A stretch of 64,000 nt of DNA from Hemibagrus wyckioides (GCF_019097595.1 NC_080731.1:14482071-14546070); one strand, 5' to 3'; positions 40,588-53,084 are shown, counted from the first letter of the stretch. Notes: a model not told the origin generated them from the sequence alone. Made by a program: numbers and translations.

Positions 40588-40632
40588 ATTAGAGAGAGAG
40601 AAAGAGAGAGAGAAGGAAAGAAAGGAAGGAAG
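40588..40632 (+). repeat. GA/GGAA purine tract
   Basis: AGAGAGAGAAAGAGAGAGAG passes into GGAAAGAAAGGAAGGAAG units. It lies in the probable 3' UTR of MCTP1, where it reads as a CT-rich tract. Confidence 0.88.
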
Positions 40633-40704
40633 AACACCTAGCCGGTCCAAATCAGTGCCGGTCCTTGGCATGCTAAATCTGAGTCCATGGGAGAAGGAAG
40701 AGAG

Positions 40705-40776
40705 CTATCCTGGGTTATTTTTCTTTCTCTTATTTGGGCTGTGACTTGGATCCAGTTTCAGCTCTCGGTACTGCAC
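40705..40776 (-). CDS. mctp1: MCTP1 last coding exon
   Basis: 72 nt coding for [20 protein letters not shown], then NPG and a TAG stop at 40707-40705. The acceptor TAACAG lies at 40777-40782. The tail is strongly basic, as in human MCTP1 (KRKKNNLG end). Confidence 0.95.
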   Translation of the reverse strand: MQYRELKLDPSHSPNKRKKNNPG

Positions 40777-43700
40777 CTGTTAAAACACACACACACACAC
40801 ACAAACAGAATCAGGTGGGCAGTGTTAAGAATGCACTGACAGTGGTGCTGTGTGGGTTGAGAAGCTTCTGAAAAGCAAACAGCACTGAGGTCAGGGTGAT
40901 GGGAAACAACATCCAAGAGCTTCTTCTTATAGCTTTTTCCTCTCAGAACCCAAAATGTCCTATTCAGAGCATTATTAGCGATGCTATTTCATTTTCGTGT
41001 TGTGTGTATGTGTTTTTTTAGCCATTAAATTTTCAAAGTGTTTTCACGTGGTAATCGCATAACCAGACCCAAACAGCACCGTTATAATTCAGAGCGATGG
41101 AGCAAATCGCACTGGAGTTGCTATACAAGGGCTGAATCAAAGAGGTCAGGGAGAGGGCACGTTAAAGATTTCCTCGCCAGCTTACATTTACCATGGTCGA
41201 ATTTTCAGTTTAATCTCTTTTTGCCTGCAGGGCTGGCGACATTGAAGCGGCCTTAATCCACACATTGTGCAACCTTTTTCGCTCAAATCCCCTTTAATCA
41301 ACGGACACAGGAAAGATAGTTTACTTCATTAGGCACAGATCCTCTGCAAACAGATGGGGAAAACTAAAAGTCTGTCACTTGTGAAGAAACCAACAAATGG
41401 TTTCAGGGGCTAGGGAACATTTGACTTAACCTGGCTGTGGCAGGAGGCTGGGGACTTACAATCAACTGTGGGTGGACCTCTCCCATCAGCCGGACCTGCC
41501 TGAGCCGGATTTTCCAGGGTGTGAGGCGGGAAACCAGCCTAGAGTGGATTCCAGTTCATCACAGCACCATTCACACACACAGTTACACACTTACTCACAT
41601 CTAGGGACAATTTAACACAGCGAGCTCGTCTACTTGGGAGGTGGGTGAAAACTTGCGAGAACCTGGAGGAAACCATCACAGACACGAGGAAATCATGTGA
41701 TGTAGCAATGCTAACCAGTGTGCCAATACAGAAAAACATTTTGATTGTTGGTAACATAACCACAAATTCTTCAAAAATGACAAATTAGGAGCTGAATTTA
41801 TTTGGGGAATTTTATTTGACTACATAATTTATTAAAAGTGAAAAAGTTTCACACACGTTTCTTAACTGCTTTAAGACTTTAATTATATTTTTTGTATCTT
41901 CATTCCTTTTCCAGTGAAAAGAAAGTTCACATTCTTGTCTGTGGTTAACACACCTACACTACACTTCTGTGGAAAATGTTGGCGAATTCTCTTTAATCTC
42001 ATCTGAGTGGGATTAATGAGAGACTTGCCAAAGTAAGAGTAAGAAGAAGAAACTCTGGACACACCAACAGACAAAGCCGCCGCCACAGCCTGTGCTCAGT
42101 GGTTGTGGAAGGAGACAGACGGTGTGTCGGTGTGCTTTGGCTGCAGGTGAGCAGGAGATTATGGTGCAACTCTTCATGTTGCAGTTGTGCAAAATCTTCA
42201 GCCATGCCACTGGCCCACAAAGCATCTGACATCATTACTGGTGTCTCCCAGAGAGATGTACAGTCTATCTAGTGCTGACTCAACACCATTAATAAAGCTC
42301 TAGTGAGCCAACGTTCTATCTCAAGACAATTTCGGTTAGAGATCCATCTTGTCCATCTTTCATCCATCCGTCTTACAGAATGAACAAGCAGAAAGCTCAC
42401 AAGCTGAGGAGGTATGATGCATAAGATTAAAGGACTCATACGACTGTTTTTAATGAGCGTACAGCAAATATGAATGAAGCGATCGCTATGACCTTATTGT
42501 TTAAAAAGTGCTTCAGACTGAGTTTTGAACAGAATAAACAATCTGCTCATGATGACCAGAATCAGGCAAAGAAAGTGTTTCCAAAGAGCTGAAGGAAAAG
42601 TTGCTTTTAGGATCGCAACATTTTCCGATCTGCAGCTGGAAACCTTCCTGAACTAAGTAAACAAAAGTTTGCATGTCTAGGTGACAGGATACAGATCAAT
42701 GTTCGTGAACCTAATGGAAGAAAAGAAGTGGGTGATGAAAACAACAATAAAAGTGCTATCAAAAGAGTCCTTCAGAAAAAGCGACTGCCGCAGAGATGCT
42801 CGGCACGTTACAGGTTCCATTACAGTTAACGGCTGACAGCTCTGCCATCTTAATTGGAGCAACATGCATTCACCCTTTTAATGATGGAGAGCTGTCCCGC
42901 CGAATAGAACCTGCTCTCTGAGAGAAGAGCGGAGACAAGAAGAACAGACTGGGAGGAATAGACGTTTCTGCAAGGAAGAAGAGTCAAATCAGTATGGTGA
43001 GATAGCAATTTGGAAAAAGTGGCTGGCACAAAGCAAACATCCATGGGAGAAGACCTTGAGCCGCTCAAAGGCTGCTCCACCCTCACTCCTCTCCCCCGTG
43101 TTGACAGCAGAAGGCTTTGAAGTGTGTATGTACAGAGGTGGCGCCATGTACACGAGTGCTTCGTTTAGCGGTGTCTCAGGCACCATCCCGGGACACGATG
43201 ATGCTGAACGCGCTGTCGCCCCGCCGCTGAGCAGGGATCGGGATTTGAAGCCATAGAGGCGGCAGGCAAATATAAATAATATAAATGAAAGGAGAACATT
43301 TTAATGATACTATGCTATGCTCTTTACACAGGAAGATAGAGGGGGGAAAAATCTTCCCTGCTTTATCTCCAGTGACACCTAACCCAGCATTAGGGCTATT
43401 AAACGCTCTCCTAAAAAAAAGGCACAGACGCCCACAGATGAGAGAGATCTGCTCGCGTGTGTATTGTCAAGAGAAAGCGACATGTGCAAGCATGGAGCAA
43501 ACTTTTGTTTTGTGTAGTTTTGGGATGTGCACTAATTGCTAGATGCTTGTACTGCTGATATACGCAGATGAGAGTGCCAAGACTGAAGCCACAGAACATG
43601 AGGACCTCTAAAATAAGTCTGGAACGATTCCGCAAATAGTGCTAGTGCCTTTTTTTTCTTCTTCGCTACCAAAGCAGATATGCCATATTCAGGTGATGAA

Positions 43701-46700
43701 TCGGGCTGCGTGTGGAAACACTTTGTATGTCTTTTCATTTGCATACACCATAATGGCATTCTCGTGTGCTAATTGCTAGCGTCCCACTTTACATTCCATG
43801 TCTTCCCTGGCTAATGGTATCATAAAACATTCTAGCGATAGGACATGTCTCTAATACTAGGTTGCACGTACTTAAGTCAGCAACAAGAGCTGGCCTCGTT
43901 TAAGGGACATAAAAGATTCCCTTGGATCAGAGAGCTAGCTTACTCAGGCATGAAATCAAACCCATTCAACCGAGGGCAATATGTACAAGGTAAAGCTTGT
44001 CTCTAGGCATATTGAATCAGAAGAAAATGCATAAGATAAAAAAATAGGTGTACTTAACAAGTAGCTACCACACAGCAGGTAAAACCTATAGGATTCCAGC
44101 AGTGTAACAAAAAGACCCTGCAGCTCAGCATAGGGCGGCTTTACATTAAAGCTGAAATACATTTATATCCCTGGAGCTCTTATGAAAGTACACTTGAAGC
44201 CTGCACGCTCACTATAACTGCTATAGCCATGGAGTTTAAAACCTTAGATCTTTCTTGAGGGGAGTGAAATACACACCCAAACACTGAGGTTATTATGTAT
44301 TCCCACAAAAACACCACGTACTGATGGAGTGCATTATGGTGCCCTTTATATAAAGAGTCATTAGCAGCTCATGAGTTCAGCTTGTTCTGAGGCTCCTCCA
44401 AATGATCTGTAAAGAGCCGGGTGTCTGCAGGGCTGTCGCTGTCAGGGGACAGTGCGGGAGGTTTAGGTCACAATGGGGCCTCGAAAATGGTGCTTCATTT
44501 GTCATCTGCATGAAACGCTCGAGCCTGCTCCTGCCCGCAGGACACACCCTGATTCTAGGATGCTTAATTTAAGTCATTGATGTCCCTTAGCAGCGCAGAG
44601 TGCTGTCCCCCTTGGGCGCGTGTAACCCAGAAAACAGAGGTGAGGTGAGGAGACCTGTGCAAGCAGCAGAGAGATGCAGAGCGGAACGTTCCTGAATAGT
44701 GCCGCTTCACATTATGTACCTTCTCGCCGCAACATGATACATGGCTTTTTTACAGACTAGCCCCAAGTCAATGTGCAACAACCTGGCACAGATTACCCCT
44801 GTGGTTCAGTCCTCCTGAAGTTCGCGCTGACCCTGCCTCATTAGCCAGCGCCTCCTCCAGGCCTTCCTACCTGCCGGAACCTTCTGTGCTCCAGGTGCTG
44901 TGGTTAGATGAACCTAAGGAGCACGTCCAGAGCTCGTTTGGGCCGGGCCACGTTAAAGCCACGTGGGGGTGAGAGATTATGACCCTCTAAAGATGAAAGG
45001 CAGCCTGCCACCCAGGGTCCATCAAAGGCAAGCGATCGGTCCTGGAGCAGAGCCGCACGACGCCCCGGCAGTCAGCACCACGGGGCTTAGCTAACACTGA
45101 GGAAGCCAGATAACAAGCAGGGCCTGCGTTTACAAGCGCAGGCTTTAATTGAAGTTAAACAGTGGCACCTTCCCTTACACAATACGAGTGTTTATATGAA
45201 GCAGGCTGCATGACGCTGATCACACGCTTAATATAGAGGCAGAGCAGGAGAGGATTACTTTACTTTACTCTAATGGCTTACAATAACAAAGCATGGCGAG
45301 TTACTACACAGCAAGAAGTCCATAAATCTGTGCATGGCAGCTGGTGCAGATTTCACTGATTTATATTAGATTTGAATGGCACAGACTCGCAGATCACATA
45401 GCCCATTAAGCCTAATTCACAATGCATTATAGAATTACATTTAATCAATTGGCATGAAGTTTAACTGGCAGAAAGTGACACAGTGTAAAGTTTAAGTGGA
45501 GTTTAACCCTTACATGCTGAAGTTAATGCTGGGGAGATTAGTGCATATGTGAGTGAGAATGGTTGTTTAAGAAATTTATTATAAACACAATTTATTTACA
45601 TAACACTATACTTTCTTTCAATTTAATAATGTATCTAAGTTCCTGAAAAGGCTTTTGCAACACCTTGCCTTTAGCAATTACTAGAGAGAACACTAATCTG
45701 ATATCAGCATAACATGATGGATCGGATATCCTAGAAAAAAAATAGAAACTTGATCTGATCTTATAAGAAATGAAAAAGATTGAAATTGGATTTGGAAAGG
45801 AACAGAAAATATCTACATAAAAAAGAAAAAAGAGACAATTTTTATTATATTATTTACACATTATTTTATTTATTATATTTGTTATATAATATAGGATATA
45901 GTATAATCTATAAAGTGACCTACAGGTTTGTGTAAGCATTTTTTAGCCATGTTCTTTTTCCTATATTTTTTAAGTGTTTCAGTTTTGACAAAAATAGTTT
46001 TTAAAGAAATGATACAGAATAGGTTTCGAAATCTGCTGACATTCAAGGTTTCAATTTTAGTGTAAGGACTGGAAAAGGAGAAGTGATAACATGCCATGGA
46101 AATCAACTGGAAACAGTTCATTAAACTGATCAACAAAAAAAACCCTGAGTCATCAGTTTGTTTTAATACTTAACTTTTGTTTTTTATGGGGGTTAAAATT
46201 AAATGAATAGCAAAACTATAAAAATGACTTAGGGTTAACTGCAGAGGAAGTCTGCACCTCAAACTTTCTGTGTCCAAAAGTGTGTCCTACTTCTTCTTAC
46301 TAACAAACTGCTGCGTGTATTAGGGTTATTAGCTGCCCACAGGAGAGCACTATAGATAATAAGTTATTGCAGTGTACTGGCTATTCTCCAGTGTGTAACA
46401 AAAACTCCCAGAATAGTGCACTGAATAAGGTGTTGTTTAGGACAAATAATTACACGGACACTAATAATCTGAATATTATCTGACATGGGCAGTTATCTGA
46501 TTATTCATGTGAACAGTACACTACAAGACATATATTGGATTGCAACAGGTTACTCAGTGCATTTGCACTATTAATCTCCAATTTTTCACTTTATTATACC
46601 GGCTTACATAAAGAGTAGAGCTCATATCATCCTACTGAGATTACCCAGTGATGACAACATAACGTGCAATCATTCGTTACCATTAAACACTCCCAAATAA

Positions 46701-48603
46701 ATATTAACCAGTAAACTGACTGAAGAGCTATACCTAATATAAAGACCTTTTAGGAAAGGAACATAAAACAGTGTAGTGTTTATCATAACTGCTTTTCTAT
46801 TCCTATTCCCATTTTTATTCCCATCCAATGCTACCCATTATCTCCACTAGACAGTGTTGTTATATGTATAGATGAACTCCCTGTTACTCCAGTTCAGGAA
46901 AAGCTGACATATCTTATGTGGTACAAGCCAAATAACATGCTGTGAAGCTCCAGGAAGATAAATGCATTTTGATAGTTGACCAAAGCAAAGATAAAAGCAG
47001 GTGTTAGAAGGAAAGATGGGGGTTGAAAAGTGACTGGCCACTCCATTACACCGGTAAAGTGTGTGCTGTGTAATTATCGACTGGAGAAAGTGCTTCACTT
47101 GGACCTACTCAAAGAAAGATGGTTAGATGGACAGATAGTAGGGTAGGTAGTTGGAGAAATGGAAGGTGCACCTACCACTTGCACATCGGAGGGCACTCTG
47201 GAGAGGAAGTCCAGCAGCTCGTTGTTGTCAATGTTGTACGGGTCTCGCAGCTTCTTCGTGAATTTATTCACCCCTGAAAGTTGGGCAGACACAGCAGCAT
47301 TACACCTCAATGAGGGAGGACAAGTGCACTTCAGCAGTGTGTCAAAAGAGGCTGCCTGCTACTCCTGCAACACAGGATCAAAAGGCTCTCTGAAACCCCA
47401 TTTTCTAAGTAAAGATCGGCTGCCATTATGCCCACAAGAGCACTGCTCTCTGGCCTTTGAGAGCTGCTGCTCAAGTCTGGAATAGTGAACAAAGGAGCAC
47501 ACAGACCATTAGCTATGAGGCTGTGTTTGGTCCCAGCTCTCCTCTTCAACAGCTTCCCTGCTGTTTTTGGTGCCAGGAGCGTACAGATGATAGACACAGT
47601 TCATCTGCAGCTCTCCTGGAACTGCGGTTCTGCCTTATTCATTATATTTTTACCTGCACTTCATGTTGAATATGTAATTTAATCCAGTACATAGCAATCG
47701 CATAAAATATTAATACACATTAAGGCTGACATCCTCAAGAGATGTTCATGACTCACCCCAGGCCAGGATGATGTATCTGAGAGGAATGAAGTAAACTATA
47801 AGCATGGCCACACACAGCGACACTATGGCCAGCCAGCTGAGAAAAGGCACAGTCCAGTTGAAAGTACTGGAAAAAGACACAAGAGTTCAATCAGTTTCTT
47901 TGCTGTATTTACATTTGATGTTTATGTAAGGTTGCCAGATTTTGTTCGGATGCTCTTAATCTTTTGTGTTGTTTGATTTGATTCTGTTTAGATGACATTT
48001 AGCCACAGTTTGGGATGTTAATTGGATTTCACATTTAGTCTAATCTTGGAAAACTTTGTTTTGCAGAAATTCTCAAACTTTTTTATAGTCACAGAGCCCT
48101 TTAACTGTACAAAAAACAAACAAAAAAAAAACAGCAGCTTTATTTTTAAAAATGGAAGTATATTATTTTTTATATTTGTATATGTATTTTGTTTCATTTC
48201 TGAACTTTCCACCTATCTGATCCTATAGACAATTGTTATTATTATATAGCATACTGCTGTTGGAACCTTTAGTTATTCTTCACAGAGATTCATAACCTTA
48301 GTGTACACCAAAACTAAGAAATGGACTAGACTACAAAGCAAAGTTTTCCGCCTACAGAATTAAAAAACAAAGCTGATTAACTTGCATTATATGTGCAAGT
48401 TTCTAAACTTCTTGCATTTCTTATCAAACAAAGACATGAGAAAGAATGCTTGTTGTGAGGTGGGATTAGAAAAAAAGAACATTGCCTCCTCACTTTTTTA
48501 TCCTCTCGCCGTAGGAGGCCACTTCATCCAGAGCACTTTGCACACTGATGCAAACATCCTGAATGGCATACAACTTGTTCATGAATCCTTTTCTCTCTGA
48601 GTC
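40705..48603 (-). CDS. mctp1: MCTP1, multiple C2 and transmembrane domain protein 1 (3' part only)
   Basis: MCTP1 is a membrane protein with three C2 domains that bind calcium and a C-terminal double membrane anchor; in animals it acts on endoplasmic-reticulum, endosomal and synaptic-vesicle membranes. Only the C-terminal part is coded here. Exons in transcript order: 48603-48494, 47866-47757, 47273-47176, 40776-40705, all with GT-AG borders and matching phases. They give [18 protein letters not shown] across a junction, then the second hydrophobic anchor, then [30 protein letters not shown] and [20 protein letters not shown] with the stop. These match recalled vertebrate MCTP1 nearly residue by residue; [20 protein letters not shown] favours MCTP1 over MCTP2. 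Upstream exons with the first anchor and C2 domains were not found and should lie beyond 64000 or be too diverged to see. Confidence 0.95.
41460..41740 (-). mobile_element. tRNA-derived SINE, reversed
   Basis: AGCCTAGAGTGGATTCCAGT, ACATCTAGGGACAATTTAAC, GAACCTGGAGGAAACCATCA and CAATGCTAACCAGTGTG follow the order of the SINE at 2405-2695 read backwards. Confidence 0.65.
44380..45150. promoter_or_regulatory. Candidate conserved non-coding block in MCTP1 intron
   Basis: About 770 bp of balanced, repeat-free sequence clearly GC-richer than its surroundings, for example CTGTAAAGAGCCGGGTGTCT and TTCATTTGTCATCTGCATGA. It has no open frame with coding character on either strand, so regulation is the likelier explanation. 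Confidence 0.3.
47176..47273 (-). CDS. mctp1: MCTP1 penultimate exon
   Basis: 98 nt, [20 protein letters not shown], then [12 protein letters not shown]. This is the cytosolic segment after the second anchor and one of the most conserved parts of MCTP proteins. Acceptor CTTTCAG at 47280-47274; donor GTAGGT at 47175. Confidence 0.97.
47757..47866 (-). CDS. mctp1: MCTP1 exon with second membrane anchor
   Basis: 110 nt. [20 protein letters not shown] and [17 protein letters not shown] form a hydrophobic segment of about 30 residues interrupted by a proline, a hairpin-type anchor. Acceptor TTTTCCAG; donor GTGAGT at 47756-47751. The ends are split codons that join to N and G. Confidence 0.97.
48494..48603 (-). 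CDS. mctp1: MCTP1 exon between the two membrane anchors
   Basis: 110 nt. [20 protein letters not shown] and [16 protein letters not shown] form an amphipathic helical stretch, matching human DSEKKGFINKIYAIQEVCVS. Donor GTGAGG at 48493. The acceptor CAG is preceded by a CT/CTGT microsatellite. Confidence 0.96.
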
Positions 48604-48605
48604 CT

Positions 48606-48661
<56 letters not shown>

Positions 48662-48667
48662 GACAGA
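48606..48667 (-). repeat. (CTGT)n(CT)n microsatellite serving as MCTP1 acceptor tract
   Basis: On the + strand it reads as GA repeats followed by five CAGA units. On the coding strand it reads CTGT units, then a CT run, then CTCTCTCTCAG and the exon. It is the only polypyrimidine tract. Confidence 0.93.
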
Positions 48668-48923
48668 GGTTGGGCACATGCATTTTTTTAAACCCTTAAG
48701 AACAAACCAGCATAGAGCTTCAAAGACTTGGAGCGCTCTCTGTCTCCACCTACTCAGAGTTCCTCATGCAGCATATGTGAAACTGGCAAGTAACCTTGTT
48801 TTTTTGTGGAACAAAGAATAAGTATCTCTACACTGACATTTCATATGTAGAGTGTATTGATCATTTGAATTTGCTCTCTGCTTGCCCTTAGAAAGGTTAA
48901 GCTATGCTAGACCATTAACTCAC

Positions 48924-48944
48924 GGTGATGTCATTGTGCTCATC
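48924..48944 (-). CDS. mctp1: Possible MCTP1 microexon (acidic)
   Basis: A 21-nt frame coding DEHNDIT, phase 0 on both sides, with a strong donor GTGAGT at 48923. Human MCTP1 has an acidic run (EDDKDDK) just before DSEKKGF, so an acidic microexon here makes sense. The only possible acceptor is GAAGAG, with no pyrimidine tract. The open frame extends to an acidic NGDVDEEDEHNDIT, but no AG exists to start it there. Confidence 0.35.
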
Positions 48945-49424
48945 CTCTTCATCAACGTCACCATTTCAAGCATTAAAATGTGGAACCGTTCAACATTTGA
49001 TGGTTGAGAAGAACTTTAACATGTGTCCACTGGCACCCCGATGCATGCCCTGGCCAGAACAATGTCCGCTCTGGAGTTTTTGCCAGAGAGGAAGAATGAT
49101 CATGCAACAGTTAGGATAACATGAGGTTCAGAAAATGCAGTGATCAAGAGGACACAGACACAAAGACTGCTTTAGTGTGTGAACATGCTGGGACATTCAA
49201 ACACACACAGCTAGTGTGTAACTTGCAGTATTTCTGCTTAAGGCTAACTGACTTAGCAGAAACCTTTGTTTTTTTTCTCAAGGAAATAACACCTTTAAAA
49301 TAATTTAGTTCTGTTCATAATCTAGCACTATTACAAGAGACAACTGTTTCAATGTTTTACCCTAAACTAAGTGTGTGTGTGTGTGTGTTTTAATCAAATG
49401 TGCTCAGCATGCACAAAACATTGA

Positions 49425-50035
49425 AACTTGATATAAATGAGTTACAACAGCAGAAGACCACATCAGGTTTCCACACCTGTCAGGAAAGAACAGGAATCCG
49501 AGGATATCATGGACACAAATATATAGTTGATGATTAAAGACTTTTTTTCATCTTCATCTGTCCAGTTTGGTGAGTCTGTGCCCATGATAGCCTCAGCTTC
49601 AGCCTCAGGTATTACATCCACCTCACGTTTCATGCATGCTGAGATGCTTTTCTGCTCACCATGCTTGTAAAGTGTGATTATATGAGTTACTACAGACTTC
49701 TTGTCAGCTCAGACCAGTCTGCTCATTCTCCTCTCATCTCTTGTCTGATGTTACACAGTGCAGATCCTCTAATCACAGGATGGTTTTTGTTTTTCTCACA
49801 GTTCTGCGTAAACTCTAGAGACTGTTTGTGTAAATCAGCAGTTTCTGAAGTACTCAGCCCATCTGCACCAACAGCCATGCCGTGTTTAAAGTTAGAGAGA
49901 TGACACTTTTTCTTCATTCTGATGTTTAACATGAACATTAACTAAATCTCTTGACCTGTATGTGCATGATTTGATGGATTGTGCTTCTGCTACATGATTG
50001 GATAACTGCATGAATGTGCAGGTGTACAGGATGGT
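49425..50035. mobile_element. Fold-back Tc1-type relic
   Basis: A forward piece (about 49430-49517, with CAGAAGACCACATCAGGTTT) is followed by a reversed piece (about 49560-50032) that starts TTTGGTGAGTCTGTGCCCAT and runs back to the end GCAGGTGTACAGG. The two pieces overlap in content, giving an inverted repeat with a short loop. Confidence 0.65.
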
Positions 50036-51608
50036 GAGTGAATGCTCTCATGTTAATGATAGCGGTCTTTTGTCTATATAGTAAAGGTGAGAGTCAGTGT
50101 GACCATTTAGCTACACAACTCATTCCCTGAATTCAGGCCAAATTTGGCCGAGTTTGGAAACATATGGCCGGTTTTGGCAATAGCAACTGCGTTGTCGGCC
50201 AAAAGTAGCCGGGTTTTAAATGGTAACCTAAAAAATGTAATAACGTTTGGAATCCATGCCAAAAATTTCCCCAACAAACATTGTGTGGCATTTCAATTTT
50301 GGCCCAAAAGGTACCCAGCTGTAGCTCTAGTCTGAGATACGCTCTCATAAAGGCTGAGTTGTGATTGTTTTCTGGCAGTCATGTCCGGCCCAGTTCATTT
50401 CTGTTATTTCATGGTGGTACATGAGCCAGATGAAGTGGTGAGTGTGGGCCATCATACTGTTGTTCATATCAGGGATTGTCTTTAAGTATTATTCTGAATA
50501 CACTTTTGTGATTTTTCATTTCTATAGCGTTTTTTAACATTAGTCTGATTACAGAACAAGGAATGACACAACTTTCGAGGGTAACATAGATGAGAAAAGC
50601 CACTTGAATACAGACAGTGTATATAACACAATAGAGTTGTGTTCTCTATTTTTCTCACTACGTTACAGTGTGTGGAATAGATGTAGGTCTGGGAAGAAAA
50701 TGTCAGATGAGAACCTGGTATTGGTGATCACTCTTATAACTCACATATCACTAGATAAAGACAAGATCTAGTATATCTATATCTGAAGGTGTTCTAATGT
50801 TTTCTGTGGCCAGGAAGCAGGTGTGTGGCATGGAAGCTCGTAGGAAGTGTCGAGCCATGCCCAGCTCCAGCCTGGCACCACTACAGAGGCTGCGCTCATG
50901 CTCTTCATGAAGATCAATTGAAATGTCAGTGTCAGAGTGGATAATACCATCCCAAAGCTGGCCAGCGCCTTGAGCCTAAAGATCAAACACTGCTGTGCAA
51001 ATGAGGGCAGAGACAAAAGGGTGGGATATTTCTATACAAATGGTCTTACATAAGACGTTTCTTTTAGTTCTGTATGCCATGCAACGTCTGTGATGACTTT
51101 TGTAGTGGAAATTAATGCAACTGCACTGATGTTATGTATAATCACATATGGATTTGCATCAATTTCACACACATTATGTGTACTCCAATCTGAACTGTAC
51201 TGCCGGAATTGGAATGTCTCACACTTTCCTCTCATGTCCCAGAAAAGAAGAATTGAGGCTTGAGGTATGGAGTTTAAAAAAAAAAATCAAATCTATGATC
51301 TCTTTTACATGCATTCATACAATTTTCCCATCCCAGGCTTCTTCCTTGTTTATCCTTCATGGTATGAAAAATAACCCTAAATATGGCCCACGAAGCTGTA
51401 CTGCCTCCTGAAAGCCAACACAAGACAAATAGATATAACTAGACACTATCCCGGGGTTATTTTTCTTTGCAAATATTCGACAATATTTCTTTCTTTCCTC
51501 CTTTCTCCTTGTTGCCATCTGGTTTGTGTTATCAATTGAAACAAAAGCGGCCCATATGCACCATTGTATTGGAGTCAGTGTTAGTAACACAGCTTTGAGA
51601 GATGTGGT

Positions 51609-51616
51609 ATGTGTGT

Positions 51617-51651
<35 letters not shown>
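51609..51651 (+). repeat. (TG)n microsatellite
   Basis: TGTGTGTGTATG followed by a pure TG run. Confidence 0.93.
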
Positions 51652-51653
<2 letters not shown>

Positions 51654-52739
51654 TGAAGAGGTGCAGGTCATGGGGCTCTCCAGTCTAAACCATTGCCACA
51701 TGGCCCTTGAACTATGAGCTCACTCCGATTTCCTGTCTTCAAAAGTGGACTGAAGGAGGCAGGAGGTTGAAATAACATTGGCCTGGAGAGAGGCTTGTTT
51801 TCACTGCTCCTCCGCATAGCTCTCTTGCACACAGTCTCACACACATATGCAGCCATGCACGTGTGTGTGAGTGTGTGTATGTGCGTATGAGGAACCTGCT
51901 GAAGAGCGCCCACCAGCTTCTTCCTTCAGGTCATTTGATGCAGATGCACTGTGGGAACCAGTGAATGCTACACATGGCCATTCCTCCACTTTTATTATAC
52001 TGTCACACATTCAGACACACACTGAGACAGGCTGAGTGCTACAGTCACACATGTAATATACAGACCTAGAACGTTCATAAAGCCATGGTGGTGTAGGGTC
52101 AATTCTATTAACATTGCAAACTATTATTACATAATATTTTTTGCATTTCGGAAACTTAGTACTAGAACCTGTTGAACTGAACAGTTATACTTTGTTGAGT
52201 TTTGTTATCAGGGCCAGGTTTAGACATGGGCTTACCTGGGCTGTAAAGAAGCCACCAAAATAATCCAAAACTAGAAATCAGAATTTAGCTTATCAAACGT
52301 TTGCTTATTTCTTTTTATTCCAAAGACATATTGCTTTTGGCTCGTTCAAGTTTGTTGAAATATAGTGCTTCCTGCTTGTCTTTATTGGTTTAAGTTTTGA
52401 CAATGGGAGGAAAAGCACATGCAATCATGTGGGCTTTTGATAATAGATGGGGTTCATTCTCATAATGTCAGTGCAAAAAAACTTTTAAGGGGTGAATTTT
52501 AAGGTAAATTTAAATTTAAATTACAAGGTAAATTTTTCAAATACACATACACTCCGTGGCCAAATGTTTGTGAATGATCCGATCACACCTATATGTGCTT
52601 TTTAAGGCTTTCCACTAGATTTTGAAATGTTTCTGTGGGGATTTCTGCACTGATTTTGAGAAAGGAAGCCTGGCAGACAGTCACCAGTCCAATTCATTCC
52701 AAAGGTGCTCAGTGGTGTTGAAGTTAGGACACTGTACAG

Positions 52740-52890
52740 GATATTTTTTTTTACATTTACCCAGAGCAACTGTAATCTTATCTCATTTTATACATCTGAG
52801 CAGTTGAGGGCTAAGGGCATGGGATTCAAACTCACAACCTTCCAAACAGTAGTCCAATGTTGTTAACCACTAAGCTACCACATCCCCATT
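52740..52890 (-). mobile_element. tRNA-derived SINE fragment
   Basis: TACATTTACCCAGAGCAACT, TTGAGGGCTAAGGGCATGGG and ATTCAAACTCACAACCTTCC, ending in TTAACCACTAAGCTACCACA. Read on the - strand this is a tRNA-like head. Same family as 675-835. Confidence 0.7.
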
Positions 52891-53084
52891 TATCTACTCC
52901 ATCCTTGACAAACCATGTCTTCAGGGTTGGGCCTCTTAGCTCTAGTGAAGGAAAATAGTAAAGCTACAGCATATAAAGAAATTTTGTACAGTTGTGTGCT
53001 ATCAACTTTGTGTCAACAGTTTGGGGAAGCAGCACATAAGGTGTCCACATATTTATTTCCAAATAATGTTTATTCTGATGACTT

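Larger units (their letters stand above)
35732..40704. other. Convergent intergenic stretch and 3' UTRs of SLF1 and MCTP1
   Basis: Contains the SLF1 3' UTR and possible polyadenylation signals at 35969-35974 (AATAAA), about 36076 and about 36112. The - strand 3' UTR of MCTP1 ends somewhere before its stop, but its end is not fixed by any clear signal. No coding region is supported. 38080-38420 looks like regulatory sequence. Confidence 0.7.
40777..47175 (-). other. mctp1: MCTP1 last intron (6.4 kb)
   Basis: Holds a CA run near the acceptor (40784-40803), a reversed SINE (41460-41740), AT-rich stretches (45560-46860) and GC-richer blocks at 43000-43260 and 44380-45150 that may be conserved non-coding DNA. 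No coding exon was found. Confidence 0.85.

Noticed and set aside
50777..51016. A 79-codon - strand frame, and a second - strand frame with QLWDGII followed by DTDISIDLHEEHERSL, that briefly recalls the LWRGIVSI start of an MCTP C2 domain
   Set aside because: The likeness ends after seven residues, no C2 motif follows, and a C2 exon should lie upstream of the first membrane-anchor exon, which is not seen here. No splice sites fit.
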